The notes: generated from the letters alone by a model not told the origin. Positions 18,422-27,855 are shown, counted from the first letter of the stretch. The stretch is 40,441 nt of DNA from Verrucomicrobiaceae bacterium (GCA_016795375.1 JAEUHJ010000053.1:1-40441); one strand, 5' to 3'. Program-made: numbers and translations.

Positions 18422-20818
18422 ATGGCAAAACTCACCTTTGTCCTCGAAGACGGCCAGGAGGTCGTGGTGCCGCTCGCGGAGCGGATCACACTGGGGCGCG
18501 CGGAGGACAATGACGTGGTCGTGGACGATGACCGCGTCTCGAAGCATCACGCCGAGCTGGTGCGCAACGCGGACGGCAGCGTCCAGGTGTTCGACTCCAA
18601 CTCCACCGCCGGGACCTTTGTGAATGGTGAGAGGGTGCGCAGCAGCACCGCCCGCCATGGAGACCGGCTGTCCTTCGGACCGCTGGCGGCGTTGCTGGAT
18701 CTCGAGGAAGCCACGCCGAATGGCAGGCCGGTGAAAGGCGGCAGGATCGCGGCGCGCAAGAAGGATCAGAATGGAAAACGCAAATCCGGGGCGGACACGC
18801 AGACGGTTCTTCCGCCGGATGAAATGCTGGCCCGGCTCAATGCGGCGCACCTGGCGGAGATGGCCCGGCTGGAGACGGAGAAGGCGCGCCTGCAGGCGGA
18901 GACTGACGCAATGCAGAAAGATCTGCGGGAGTGGCAGCAACGCTCGGAAAAGGAGCGCGCCCAGCACAATGCACGGGTGGAGTCGCTGCGGGCCGAGGAG
19001 GAGCGGCTCGTGCCGTTGAAGGCCGTCGTGCTGGAGGCGGAGACCGCGCATGCGGAGTGGATGAAATCCATCGCAGAACTCGCCGGCCAGCACGCGGAGA
19101 AGAATGCAGCCTTGCTGGAGCTTGCCGCCCGCCATGATCAAAAATCCGCCGCCCTGCGGCGGCTTCACGAGGAGGAGGCCGTCGCGAGGCATGAGATTGA
19201 GGGGCTGGCCGCGCACCGCGAACAGACGCTCGCCCACCTCCAGCAGATACGCGTTGATTGTGCGCACGATGAAGCCGCCCTGGATGGATTGCGCCGCGAG
19301 CTTGTCGAGACCGGCGCACGTGCCGAGGAGAGCCGGGGGCTGGCGGAAGTGCGCGAGGACCAGGTCAGGGCGGCGGAGAAAAGGCTGGAACAGCTCGCCC
19401 AGCGTCGCGCGCAGATCGAGGCGCATGTGGCGGAGATCGCAGGAGCGGAGGAAAAGCTGGTGCATGCGCTGGCCCGCTGTCGCGAGGCGGAGGCGGCCCA
19501 TGCGGCGCTTTCCAGCGCGCTCAACACACTCGGCCAGGAGCAGCGGCAGGGCGCGGCGTGCGTGAGGGAGCTTGAATCCCGCATCCTGGAGTTGAAACAG
19601 TCGGGCGAGCAGATGGCCGCCGCGAATCAAGACGAGGAGGAGTCGCTGCGACAGGCGCGGGATCAGCTCGCCGCCTGCGAAAAGACGCTCGCCGCGCGCA
19701 AAATCGAACTCGGGGGTGAGACCCGAAGCCTTGAGGAGGCGAAGACACGGCGGGCTGAGATCGAGCGGCAATGCGTGGAGCTTGCCGGCACGGAGCGGAG
19801 GCTGGCAGATGTGAAAAACAGCCTTGGCGAAGCTGAAAAGAAGCTCGCGGGGACAAAAACGGCCATCATGGACTGCGAGGCGCGGGTTTCCGCGCACCAG
19901 ACGTCCATCAAGACCCTGGAGGCAGAGGACACGGCGGCGAAAGGCCGGATCGGAGAGCTGCGTGCACGCGAGAAGGATTTGCGCGCGGAACTTGCCGCGC
20001 TGGCCGCGTCCGAACGCGTCGAGCGCGCGCGCTTCGAGGAGGTGCGGCAGCTTGCCGCCGAGGCGGAGAAGGAGCATGCGGAGCAGCGGGGGCGGCTTGA
20101 GGCCGCCTTTGAAAGCAGGAACCAGGAGCTGGAGGAACTTGTCTCCCGGCTCACGCCGTTGCGCGACTGGAAGGATGCGATGGACCTGCTCTACGCGCGT
20201 CTGGCCGCGTTGCCGCAGGATTCGCCCGAGGCGCGCGACCTGTGGCACGAGATCGAAAAGGAAAAGGCCGGGCTGCACAACCTGATCACCACCGCCCGCA
20301 CGCAGGCGGGGGCGGAGAAGTCGCAGGCAGGGCATGTGGCGCCCTCCGCCGCATCCGAACGTCCGGGGAAACTCACGGGGAGCGTTTTGCTGCCAGGCGG
20401 CGCGCAGGAGGCAACCCTGCGCGTACGCCTCGCCCACTTGCGTGAGAATGTGCAGCGTGAGGAGGCGCGCATCGAGCAGCTCAGGCTCGAACGCATCCGC
20501 CACGAGGGGGCCGGCCGGTCCAGCCCTGCCGCTGATGCCATGTTGCGCGAGCAGGCGCGCCGCCTGGAGACCAGGATGCGCCAGGAGGAGGAGCGTTACC
20601 ATGCCTTGCAGCGCACGGTCGAAGTCTCCCAGGCGGAGGAGGAAAAGCGCCGCGAACGTCTGGCCGAGATGGAGCACAGGCTCGCCGAGCTGCGCGCTGA
20701 CATCGCCGAGGCCGAACGTCAGCGCAGCACGTTGCGCCAGCAGGCCGACCTGGTGCAGACGGAGTTGAGAAACCACGAGGCCGCGCTCGAGCGCGTGACC
20801 AAAAAGCCCGTGGGGTGA
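18422..20818 (+). CDS. FHA domain protein with long coiled coil (paralogue 1)
   Basis: A 798-residue protein from ATG 18422. Residues 1-95 form a forkhead-associated domain with the usual landmarks: Gly25-Arg26, Ser40 and His43 in RVSKHHAEL, and NSTAGTFVNG. FHA domains bind phosphothreonine peptides. After a basic linker, nearly the whole remainder (~140-795) is Glu/Ala/Arg/Leu-rich coiled coil, interrupted near 620-700 by RDWKDAMDLLYARL and a less helical stretch. No membrane segment or kinase domain is visible. It is probably a cytoplasmic scaffold or filament-like protein (inference). The next gene is a shorter paralogue. Confidence 0.88.
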   Translation: MAKLTFVLEDGQEVVVPLAERITLGRAEDNDVVVDDDRVSKHHAELVRNADGSVQVFDSNSTAGTFVNGERVRSSTARHGDRLSFGPLAALLDLEEATPNGRPVKGGRIAARKKDQNGKRKSGADTQTVLPPDEMLARLNAAHLAEMARLETEKARLQAETDAMQKDLREWQQRSEKERAQHNARVESLRAEEERLVPLKAVVLEAETAHAEWMKSIAELAGQHAEKNAALLELAARHDQKSAALRRLHEEEAVARHEIEGLAAHREQTLAHLQQIRVDCAHDEAALDGLRRELVETGARAEESRGLAEVREDQVRAAEKRLEQLAQRRAQIEAHVAEIAGAEEKLVHALARCREAEAAHAALSSALNTLGQEQRQGAACVRELESRILELKQSGEQMAAANQDEEESLRQARDQLAACEKTLAARKIELGGETRSLEEAKTRRAEIERQCVELAGTERRLADVKNSLGEAEKKLAGTKTAIMDCEARVSAHQTSIKTLEAEDTAAKGRIGELRAREKDLRAELAALAASERVERARFEEVRQLAAEAEKEHAEQRGRLEAAFESRNQELEELVSRLTPLRDWKDAMDLLYARLAALPQDSPEARDLWHEIEKEKAGLHNLITTARTQAGAEKSQAGHVAPSAASERPGKLTGSVLLPGGAQEATLRVRLAHLRENVQREEARIEQLRLERIRHEGAGRSSPAADAMLREQARRLETRMRQEEERYHALQRTVEVSQAEEEKRRERLAEMEHRLAELRADIAEAERQRSTLRQQADLVQTELRNHEAALERVTKKPVG

Positions 20819-20907
20819 AATCCCGGGGCGCTTTGCAAAAGGCCGTTTGATTCCGCGCCGCACATCGCCTTTGCTGCTGCCCTCCCTGAAGACAAAAACT
20901 CATCCGC

Positions 20908-22407
20908 ATGGCAAAACTCACCTTTGTTCTCGAAGACGGCCAGGAGGTGGTGGTTCCGCTCACGGAACGCGTCACCATCGGCCGTGCCGAGGACTGCGAT
21001 GTGGTGGTGGATGACGAGCGCATCTCCGCGCAGCACGCCGAGCTGCTGCAAAACGCGGATGGCAGCATCCAGGTCTTCGATTTGAACTCCGGGTCCGGCA
21101 CCTTCGTCAATGGCGCGCGCCAGAAGAGCTGCACCCTGCTGCACGGGGACCAGCTCGCCTTCGGTCCGCTCTCCGGGCGGCTGGACATGGAGGACATGGG
21201 CGCGCCCGCACAGTCATTCCGTGATGACAAGGCGCATGTGGCGGAGATGGCGCGCATGGAGGCGGAAAAAGCGCGATTGAAGGCCGCGGTGGACGCCGTG
21301 GCGCAGGAGTTGCGCGACTGGGAGAAACGCGCGGAGAAAGAGCGCGCCATGCACCTCGCCCGCATCGAGTCTCTCCGCGCCGAGGAGGGGCAGCTCGCCC
21401 CGCTGCAGGCCGCCGTGCGGGATGCCGAATCCACGCATCGCGGGTGGCTGGAGGCCGTCGGAGTCCTTTCCGCCCAGCATCAGGACAAGACCACCGCGAT
21501 GGCGGACCTCGAACTCCGGTACGCCGAAAAATCCGCCGAGGTGGAGCGCCTTGCCGCCGAGGCCGCGACCGCCACACAGGAGGTGGAGGCCCTCACCGCC
21601 CGCCTCAAGCAGGTGCGTGACGAGTGCGAGCAGGATGAGAACCTCCTGAACTCCCTGCGCCAGCAGATCATCGGGCTGGAGGTGAATGTGAAGGAGGAGG
21701 AGGCCCGGCAGTCCGCCCTGACCGTCTCCGGCACCGATCTGGTCAGAAAAAAGCAGAAGGACGAGGAGGCCGTCAGAGACCTCGAATCCCTCCTTATGAA
21801 ACTGGAGCAGCAAGGAGCCGCCGCGGAGGGCGCCTTGCAATGCAGGCAGGAGGAGCTGAGCGCGTGCGAAAGTGATCTCTCCGCCCGGAGAAAAGAGCTG
21901 GCGGCCGAAACCCGCCGTTTGGAGGAAACGAAGGCGAGCCGGGCTGAAATGGAGCGTCAGTGCCTGGAATTTGCCGATGTGAAGCAGCAGCTTGCTGATG
22001 CACGGCAGCGTCTTGCCGCCGTCGAGCAGCGGCTTCAATCCGCGCCGGCCGAGGAGGCGGAATTCTCCCTCCGGCTGGCTGCCACCGGGCGCGAATCGGC
22101 CCCGGCGGACGCCCCTGTTGCAGATGGGCTGGAAGCAAGGCACCAGGAGATCACGCGCCAGGTCGAGGCCGCCCGCCAGGAGCTGGGTGATCTGCAAAGC
22201 CGGATCAACGTGTTGCGCAATGCCCGGACGCCCTCTCCTCCGGCTTCCACTGCGGGGAAAAACGCGGATGCGCAGGAGGCGGCGTCCATCCCCGCGCCTG
22301 TCATCGTCCAGGTCGTTCCCGTCCGCCTGGCTCCGGTGATGATGAAATCGGAACGGGCCAGGGCAGGCGGCGCGCGATCCGTGGGGACAAAGCCCCGGAA
22401 GACGTGA
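20908..22407 (+). CDS. FHA domain protein with coiled coil (paralogue 2)
   Basis: A 499-residue protein from ATG 20908. Its first 18 residues equal those of the upstream gene, and a hand alignment gives about 70% identity over the FHA domain (residues 1-97). The FHA landmarks Gly-Arg, Ser and His in RISAQHAEL, and NSGSGTFVNG are kept. The coiled coil (~105-430) aligns with the first part of paralogue 1. It then ends in a short Pro/Val-rich stretch (PAPVIVQVVPVRLAPV) and a basic tail absent from paralogue 1. This indicates tandem duplication followed by change in length. The genes are 89 bp apart and probably co-transcribed. Confidence 0.88.
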   Translation: MAKLTFVLEDGQEVVVPLTERVTIGRAEDCDVVVDDERISAQHAELLQNADGSIQVFDLNSGSGTFVNGARQKSCTLLHGDQLAFGPLSGRLDMEDMGAPAQSFRDDKAHVAEMARMEAEKARLKAAVDAVAQELRDWEKRAEKERAMHLARIESLRAEEGQLAPLQAAVRDAESTHRGWLEAVGVLSAQHQDKTTAMADLELRYAEKSAEVERLAAEAATATQEVEALTARLKQVRDECEQDENLLNSLRQQIIGLEVNVKEEEARQSALTVSGTDLVRKKQKDEEAVRDLESLLMKLEQQGAAAEGALQCRQEELSACESDLSARRKELAAETRRLEETKASRAEMERQCLEFADVKQQLADARQRLAAVEQRLQSAPAEEAEFSLRLAATGRESAPADAPVADGLEARHQEITRQVEAARQELGDLQSRINVLRNARTPSPPASTAGKNADAQEAASIPAPVIVQVVPVRLAPVMMKSERARAGGARSVGTKPRKT

Positions 22408-22454
22408 TCCCGTGTGGTTTTCCAATCCGGCGTTGTCTGCCCGCACTTGGCAGG

Positions 22455-22472
22455 CCCCTGGTTTTGCAGGGG
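22455..22472. terminator. possible hairpin between convergent genes
   Basis: CCCCTG (22455-22460) pairs with CAGGGG (22467-22472) across a 6-nt loop, in the 70-bp gap between FHA gene 2 and trpS. No T-run follows on either side, so intrinsic termination is uncertain. Confidence 0.3.
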
Positions 22473-22477
22473 GGGAA

Positions 22478-23443
22478 TCAGCCCAAACCCACCGCATCGC
22501 GCACGCGGGCGAGAGTCTTGCGGGCGACGGCGCGGGCTTTTTCGGCGCCTTGGGCGAGGACTTTGTCCACATAGCCTTTCTCGGCGAGGATCTCATCGCG
22601 ACGGGCACGGAAGGGGGCGAAGTAGTCGGTGATGCCTTGCAGCAGGCGCTTTTTGAAGTCGCCATAACCGACGCCGCCTTTGAGATGGTCGTTCACCATC
22701 GCTTCATAGTCGGTTTGCGAGGCGACGAGCTTGTAGAGGGCGAGGATGCTGCTGCCTTCGACGGGTTTCGGGGCCTCGACGGGCGTGGAGTCGGTCTGGA
22801 TGCCCATGATCTTTTTCCTCAGCGGGCCGGACTCCTCGAAGAGCGGGATGGTGTTCTGGTAGCTCTTGCTCATCTTCTTCCCGTCGAGTCCGGGGACGAC
22901 GGCGGTCTCCTCTTTGATGCGGGGGCTGGGCAGCTTGAAGAGTCCTTCGCTGAAGGTTTCGTTCATCTTGATGGCGATGTCGCGGGTGACTTCGACGTGC
23001 TGTTTCTGATCACGCCCGACGGGGACGACATCGCTGTCGTAGATCAGGATGTCCGCGGCCATGAGCACGGGGTAGGCGAAGAGACCGTGCGAGGGCTTGA
23101 TGCCGTTGGCGATCTTGTCCTTGTAGCTGTGGCAGCGCTCCAGCAGGCCCATGGGCGTGACGGTGCTGAGGATCCAGGAGAGCTCGCAGTGCTCCGGCAC
23201 GTCGCTCTGGCGGAAGAACACGCATTTGTCGGGATCGAGGCCGCAGGCGAGGAAGTCGATGGCCAGTTCACGGACATACTCGCGCAGACGCTTGCCGTCC
23301 TGAACTGAGGTCAGGGAATGATAGTCCGCGATGAAGTAATAAGCGTCGCCTTCATGCTGCAGCTTCAGCGCCGGCTCCATCATGCCGAAGTAATTGCCGA
23401 TGTGGAGTCTGCCGCTGGGTTGGAGGCCGGAGAGGATGCGCAT
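22478..23443 (-). CDS. trpS: tryptophanyl-tRNA synthetase
   Basis: A 321-residue class I synthetase of the expected length. The HIGH-type motif is HIGN (residues 14-17) and the KMSKS loop is at 190-194. Other TrpRS segments are SGLQPSGRLHIGN, FFRQSDVPEH and VPVGRDQKQHVE. It charges tRNA-Trp in the cytoplasm. It begins 34 bp after the second permease gene of the manganese operon on the same strand, so some read-through from that operon is possible, though trpS presumably has its own promoter. Confidence 0.97.
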   Translation of the reverse strand: MRILSGLQPSGRLHIGNYFGMMEPALKLQHEGDAYYFIADYHSLTSVQDGKRLREYVRELAIDFLACGLDPDKCVFFRQSDVPEHCELSWILSTVTPMGLLERCHSYKDKIANGIKPSHGLFAYPVLMAADILIYDSDVVPVGRDQKQHVEVTRDIAIKMNETFSEGLFKLPSPRIKEETAVVPGLDGKKMSKSYQNTIPLFEESGPLRKKIMGIQTDSTPVEAPKPVEGSSILALYKLVASQTDYEAMVNDHLKGGVGYGDFKKRLLQGITDYFAPFRARRDEILAEKGYVDKVLAQGAEKARAVARKTLARVRDAVGLG

Positions 23444-23477
23444 AAGGCCGCTGATATGGCGGCACGGGCCGGAATCG

Positions 23478-24311
23478 TCAAGCCAGCCGTTTGCGGGCGG
23501 CCAGCAGGCCGTGTTTCGGGCCGAAGACGAAGGCGAGCGCGAACAGCAGGGCCTGCGCGAGAACGATGCAGGCCCCGGTGGAGCCGTTGATGAAAAAACT
23601 GACGTAAACGCCGAGGCAACTGGCCAGCACGGAGGAGCCGACGGAAACCATGAGCATGCGGTCGAAGCGGTCGGTGAGCAGCCGGGCGGTGCATCCGGGC
23701 GTGACGAGCATCGCCACGACGAGGATGATGCCGACGGCCTGGAGCGAGGCCACGATGGTGCCGGCGAGCAAAGCCAGCAGCATGTAGTAGAGCAGGTTCG
23801 TGTTCAGGCCGATGGCGCTGGCATGGGCGCTGTCGAAACAGAACAGCAGCAGGTCTTTGCGCATGAACAGGATGAGCGTGAGCGTCACAAACGCGGCCAC
23901 GAGCGTCTCGATCATGTCGCCGCGTTCGATGCCGAGGATGTTGCCGAACAGGATGTGGTTCAGGTGCGCCTCGGTCTCCACTTTGGTGAAGAGCACGAGC
24001 CCGAAGGCGAACAGGCCGGTGAAGACGATGCCCATGACGGTGTCCTCCTTGATGCGCGTGTTCGATTTGATCCAGCCGGTGGCCACGGCGCAAAGCAGGC
24101 CGGAGGCAAACGCACCCACCGTGATCGGCCAGCCGAGCAGATACGCGCCGACCACGCCGGGAAGCACGGCATGGGAGACCGCGTCGCCCATGAGCGACCA
24201 GCCTTTCAACACAAGATAGCAGGACAGCACCGCACACACGGCCCCGACGACGGCGCCAACAAACAGCGCCTCGTTCATAAAGCTGTATTGAAACGGGGTG
24301 AGGAGGTTCAT
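23478..24311 (-). CDS. manganese/iron-type ABC transporter permease 2
   Basis: A 277-residue permease of the metal-chelate (ABC-3) family from ATG 24311, which overlaps the upstream permease stop in an ATGA. About eight hydrophobic helices are visible. Family segments include LKGWSLMGDAVSHAVLPG near the N-terminus and AMLVTPGCTARLLTDRF near the C-terminus. It is paralogous to permease 1, and the two probably form a heterodimeric channel, as in TroCD, SitCD or YfeCD systems. A later Met (MNEALF) is an alternative start but would lose the overlap with permease 1. Confidence 0.93.
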   Translation of the reverse strand: MNLLTPFQYSFMNEALFVGAVVGAVCAVLSCYLVLKGWSLMGDAVSHAVLPGVVGAYLLGWPITVGAFASGLLCAVATGWIKSNTRIKEDTVMGIVFTGLFAFGLVLFTKVETEAHLNHILFGNILGIERGDMIETLVAAFVTLTLILFMRKDLLLFCFDSAHASAIGLNTNLLYYMLLALLAGTIVASLQAVGIILVVAMLVTPGCTARLLTDRFDRMLMVSVGSSVLASCLGVYVSFFINGSTGACIVLAQALLFALAFVFGPKHGLLAARKRLA

Positions 24312-25162
24312 GACGCGATGGCAGCGACGCGGCGTTGGGTGCGGGCGGCGAGCAGGCCGTGTTTCGGCGCGAACACGAGCGCGACCAGGAAGACGAGCGT
24401 CTGCAGCACGACGATGCAGCCGCCGGTGGAACCGTTGAGGAAGTAGCTGGCATACGCCCCACTCACACCACAAACGACGCCGGTGATGGTGGCTATGATG
24501 AGCATTTTGCCAAAACGATCCGTCAGAAGATACGCGGTGGCCCCCGGCGTGACGAGCATGGCCACGACGAGGCATGCGCCGACGGTTTGCAACGCGGCGA
24601 CGGCGGTGGCGGACAGCAGCGCGAGCAGCAGGAAGTGCAGGAAGCGCGTGTTCATGCCGAGCGTGCGGGCATGGCCTTCATCGAAGCAATAGAGCAGCAG
24701 GTCGCGCCATTTCATGCCGAGCACGATGGTGGACAGCGCCGAGATGACGAACACCTGCAGGATGTCGGGATCGGAGATGGCGAGGACGTTGCCAAAGATG
24801 ATCGTGCGCAGGTTGAGGTTGCTCGGGTAGAGCGAGAGCAGCAGCAAACCTAGGGCGAAGAAGCTGGTGAAGACGACGCCGATGACCGCGTCCTCGCGCA
24901 GGCGCGAGTTGTTCTTCACCCAGCCCATGCCCAGCGCCGCCAGGACGCCCGCCACGAACGCTCCGACCGAAAACGGCAGCCCGAGCAACCACGCGAGCGA
25001 GACGCCGGGAACGACGGCGTGCGAAAGCGCGTCCCCCATGAGCGACCAGCCTTTCAGCGTGATGAAACATGACAGGAACGCGCAAACGCCGCCGATCAGG
25101 CCGCTCACGACGATGGCTTTAACCATGTATTCGTACGCAAAGGGTGCGAGCAAGCCAGTCAT
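24308..25162 (-). CDS. manganese/iron-type ABC transporter permease 1
   Basis: A 284-residue ABC-3 family permease from ATG 25162 (MTGLLAPFAYEYM). The frame is open to 25210, but the extra part lies in a heptad repeat array. Family segments are LKGWSLMGDALSHAVVPG and AMLVTPGATAYLLTDRF, matching permease 2 in place. It is the inner-membrane half-channel for metal import with the ATPase encoded upstream. A 79-bp gap, occupied by the repeat array, separates it from the ATPase gene, in contrast to the tight spacing elsewhere in the operon. Confidence 0.93.
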   Translation of the reverse strand: MTGLLAPFAYEYMVKAIVVSGLIGGVCAFLSCFITLKGWSLMGDALSHAVVPGVSLAWLLGLPFSVGAFVAGVLAALGMGWVKNNSRLREDAVIGVVFTSFFALGLLLLSLYPSNLNLRTIIFGNVLAISDPDILQVFVISALSTIVLGMKWRDLLLYCFDEGHARTLGMNTRFLHFLLLALLSATAVAALQTVGACLVVAMLVTPGATAYLLTDRFGKMLIIATITGVVCGVSGAYASYFLNGSTGGCIVVLQTLVFLVALVFAPKHGLLAARTQRRVAAIAS

Positions 25163-25175
25163 GCAAGCCTCCCTG

Positions 25176-25245
25176 GAATGACGAATGGCGAATTCTGCGC
25201 GCAGTGACATTGGTCATTTGTCATTCTGGTTTTGTCATTTCTCAC
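25176..25245. repeat. phased 7-bp repeat array with inverted arms inside the Mn operon
   Basis: Ten 7-bp steps in register. The left arm has GAATGAC, GAATGGC and GAATTCT. The centre is GCGCGCA, and the right arm has GTCAT-based units (GTGACAT, TGGTCAT, TTGTCAT twice). The arms are inverted relative to each other, so the operon mRNA could fold here. The array overlaps the ATPase stop codon and ends 13 bp before the permease 1 start. Confidence 0.8.
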
Positions 25246-26150
25246 GCTCTTGCCTCCTTCTCGCGCTTTTTGACGAGCTGTTCGCGGCCCTGACGGTCGG
25301 TGTATTCGAGATGGCCGTCCTTGCCGAAGACGAGCGGCCGTTCGTCGTCGGTGAGGAGCTTCACGGTGCGGCCGTCGTGATCCTGGATGGTGGACTGCTC
25401 GAACTGGAACTGGCGCAGCACGCCGCCGAAGGCGCTGGCGAGATTGTCCTCGGTGAAAACTTGCTCGGTAGGGCCGAAGGCGAGCACGGTGCGGTTCACG
25501 AGCACGACCTGGTCGCAGAATTCAGGCACGCTGCCGAGGTTGTGCGTGGAGACGAGGATGATGTGACCTGCATCACGCAGATCGCGCAGCAGATCGATGA
25601 TGGCGGACTCGGTCTGCACGTCCACGCCGGTGAAGGGCTCGTCCAGCAGCATGATGCGGCCGCGTTGCGCCAAAGCACGGGCAAGGAACACGCGTTTTTT
25701 CTGACCGCCGGACAATTCGCCGATCTGGCGCTCCTTGAAGCCGCTCATGCCCACGCGTTCGAGGCATTCCTGTGCCACACGCTTGTCCTCCGCGCGCGGG
25801 ATGCGCATGAAGTTCATGTGGCCGTAGCGGCCCATCATCGCCACGTCCCAGACACTGACGGGAAAGGTCCAGTCCACCTCCTCGCTCTGCGGCACATAGG
25901 CGACGAGCTGGCGCCGGCGCGCGGCCTCCACCGTGAGACCGGCGATGCGCACGCCGCCCTTCGCCGGGCGCAGAAAGCCCATGATGGACTTGAACAGGGT
26001 GCTCTTGCCGCTGCCGTTGATGCCGACCAGCGCGCAGATCGTTCCCGCATCGAGTTTGAATGAGACGTCCCGCAGCGCGATGTGGCCGTTGTTGTAGGCC
26101 ACGGTGACGTCATCGACATCAATTGAAGGCGGCGGGGCGGTGTCGTGCAT
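25242..26150 (-). CDS. manganese/iron-type ABC transporter ATP-binding protein
   Basis: A 302-residue ATPase. Walker A is GINGSGKST (residues 43-51), the signature is LSGGQKKR, Walker B is [12 protein letters not shown], and the switch His is in LVSTHNLG. The segment [27 protein letters not shown] is typical of manganese/zinc importers. A ~50-residue C-terminal extension beyond the usual ATPase core has no recognised motif. It starts 1 bp after the binding-protein stop. It energises import through the two permeases. Confidence 0.95.
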   Translation of the reverse strand: MHDTAPPPSIDVDDVTVAYNNGHIALRDVSFKLDAGTICALVGINGSGKSTLFKSIMGFLRPAKGGVRIAGLTVEAARRRQLVAYVPQSEEVDWTFPVSVWDVAMMGRYGHMNFMRIPRAEDKRVAQECLERVGMSGFKERQIGELSGGQKKRVFLARALAQRGRIMLLDEPFTGVDVQTESAIIDLLRDLRDAGHIILVSTHNLGSVPEFCDQVVLVNRTVLAFGPTEQVFTEDNLASAFGGVLRQFQFEQSTIQDHDGRTVKLLTDDERPLVFGKDGHLEYTDRQGREQLVKKREKEARA

Positions 26151-26151
26151 G

Positions 26152-27051
26152 TCAGGGCGGGGTGAACGCCTTCACGATCGCGTCGGCGTTGAATTGCAGC
26201 AGCTTCAGATACGTCGGCGCAGGGCCGTTGTCCGCAGTGAGCGAGTCCACATACAGCACGCCGCCGTAACGCGCACCCGTTTCCTTGGCGACTTGAAGCA
26301 TGGCCTTGTCGCTGATGGTGCTTTCCGAAAACACGACCGGGATTTTGTTCGCGCGCACGGTGTCCACGACCTTCCGCACCTGCTGCGGCGTGCCTTCCTG
26401 GTCGGCGTTCACAGGCCAGAGATAAAGCTCCTCCATGCCGTAGTTTCGGGTGAGGTAGGAGAACGCGCCTTCGCAGCTCACGAGCCAGCGTTGATCCGGG
26501 GGGATCGCCTCCAGCTTCTTGCGCACGGGCTCGTCGATGGCGCGCAGCTCCTCGGTGTAGGCGGCGGCGTTCTTGTTGTAGGTCGCCTCGTTCGCGGGAT
26601 CGAGCTTCACCAGCGCCTTGCGGATGTTTTCCACATAAATGATCGCGTTCGCGGGCGACATCCACGAATGCGGGTTCGGTTTGCCGGTGTAGGGCCCTTC
26701 ACTGATGCCCATGGGTTCGACGTCTTCGGTGAGCACCGCGCTGGGCACGTCTTTGACCCGCTTCAGAAATTTTTCAAACCAGCGCTCGAGTCCGAGGCCG
26801 TTCCATAGCACGAGATCGGCGTCCTGCGCCTTCACCAGGTCGAGCGGCGTCGGTTCGTAGTCGTGGATTTCGGCGCCGGGTTTGGTGATGGACTCGACGA
26901 TGGCCGCGGTGCCGGCCACGTTCTGCGCCATGTCCTGGATGATGGTGAAGGTGGTCAAGATGCGCTTCGGGCCGTTTTTCGGCTTTTCAGATGAAGGGCC
27001 GCAGGCAGCCAGCAGGCCGCAGAGGAAAAGCAAGACGGGCAGTTTGTTCAT
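26152..27051 (-). CDS. manganese-type metal-binding lipoprotein of ABC transporter
   Basis: A 299-residue cluster A-I binding protein. A lipobox LLAAC gives lipidated Cys17. The four expected metal ligands are His63 (EIHDYEP), His128 (NPHSWMSP), Glu194 (SCEGAFSYL) and Asp269 (YVDS). A Glu in the third position and no His-rich loop match Mn/Fe proteins such as PsaA, MntC and TroA rather than zinc-type ZnuA. It captures metal in the periplasm for the permeases. It lies between the outer-membrane protein gene (5-bp gap) and the ATPase gene (1-bp gap), and should be under MntR control. Confidence 0.93.
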   Translation of the reverse strand: MNKLPVLLFLCGLLAACGPSSEKPKNGPKRILTTFTIIQDMAQNVAGTAAIVESITKPGAEIHDYEPTPLDLVKAQDADLVLWNGLGLERWFEKFLKRVKDVPSAVLTEDVEPMGISEGPYTGKPNPHSWMSPANAIIYVENIRKALVKLDPANEATYNKNAAAYTEELRAIDEPVRKKLEAIPPDQRWLVSCEGAFSYLTRNYGMEELYLWPVNADQEGTPQQVRKVVDTVRANKIPVVFSESTISDKAMLQVAKETGARYGGVLYVDSLTADNGPAPTYLKLLQFNADAIVKAFTPP

Positions 27052-27056
27052 AAAGG

Positions 27057-27848
27057 TCAGAAGCGGAAGCTCACGCCGCTGAACACACCGAGATCAGGCG
27101 CGGGCCGATTCACGCCGATGCGCACGCCGGCGTCAAAGATGAGCGTGTCTGTGGCGGCGAAGGTCAGCCCGGCGTCGAAAATTCCGATGTATGCCGTGTC
27201 CTGCCCGGCGATGCCGACAAGTTCGACATACATCCCGAGTTTTTCGGTCAGTCCGATGCCAAGCGTGGCGGATTGCAGCCACTCGATGTCGTGGCCGTTG
27301 GTCCCGGTGTCATGCACCACGTCCGCCTCCGCCATCAGACCGAGACAGAGCCGGTCGGAGAGCGTGATGGATAGTGGCATGATGAGGCCCCCCGTCCACG
27401 CCTTGTCACTGACCTTGGTGTGAGTGGGAGCGGTAATGTAAGGCATGAGGGCCAGCGCCGCAGGGCCGGAATCGTTGCCAAAGAGGTTTTTTTTCAGCCG
27501 GACAGTGATGTCGCCGAAGCCGGTCGTCGTGGTTGCATCGCCGCGCTCCGATTCACCGGCGACGGCGTGGCTGTTGACGATGACTTGAAGGTCGGTGTTG
27601 CGGGTGAGGCCGGCTTTGAAGTTGACCTGGCCGTACAACCAAGTGTCAGAGGAGGTTCCCTGGATGGCGTCGGCGTCACGGCTGTGATCGAAGAAGCTCA
27701 TCTCCACCTGGAACATCCCGGCGGGCACGGTGTAGCCGGACTCGGTCGTGTCGGGACGGTCGGTGCTCATCTCACGCACCGGCTCGGCCCCCGGCAAGAC
27801 GCGGAGGAAGAAGGGGAGGAGCGAGAAAAGCAGAAGATTGATTCGCAT
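27057..27848 (-). CDS. outer-membrane beta-barrel protein heading the manganese operon
   Basis: A 263-residue protein from ATG 27848 (MRINLLLFS), with a signal peptide of ~19 residues. The mature part starts REMSTDRPDTTESGYTVPAG and then shows alternating amphipathic strands, ending in a terminal Phe (SGVSFRF) as in outer-membrane barrels. It resembles the MetA-pathway/transporter-like family (PF13557 type, by recollection). An MntR-type palindrome lies 7 bp upstream of the start, and the metal-binding lipoprotein gene follows after 5 bp. The inferred role is outer-membrane passage of Mn(II), comparable in function to the unrelated channel MnoP. No experimental link is readable. Confidence 0.8.
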   Translation of the reverse strand: MRINLLLFSLLPFFLRVLPGAEPVREMSTDRPDTTESGYTVPAGMFQVEMSFFDHSRDADAIQGTSSDTWLYGQVNFKAGLTRNTDLQVIVNSHAVAGESERGDATTTTGFGDITVRLKKNLFGNDSGPAALALMPYITAPTHTKVSDKAWTGGLIMPLSITLSDRLCLGLMAEADVVHDTGTNGHDIEWLQSATLGIGLTEKLGMYVELVGIAGQDTAYIGIFDAGLTFAATDTLIFDAGVRIGVNRPAPDLGVFSGVSFRF

Positions 27849-27855
27849 GATAAAG

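Noticed and set aside
18377..20863. 828-codon open frame antisense to FHA gene 1
   Set aside because: The composition is a mirror of the GC-rich coiled-coil gene on the plus strand, with no domain or signal; the plus-strand FHA motifs are clear.
21214..22665. 483-codon open frame antisense to FHA gene 2 and the trpS end
   Set aside because: It spans two real genes on different strands and has no family features.
25176..25245. Array considered as an operator cluster for MntR
   Set aside because: It lacks the TTAG/CTAA palindromes seen upstream and lies inside the operon.
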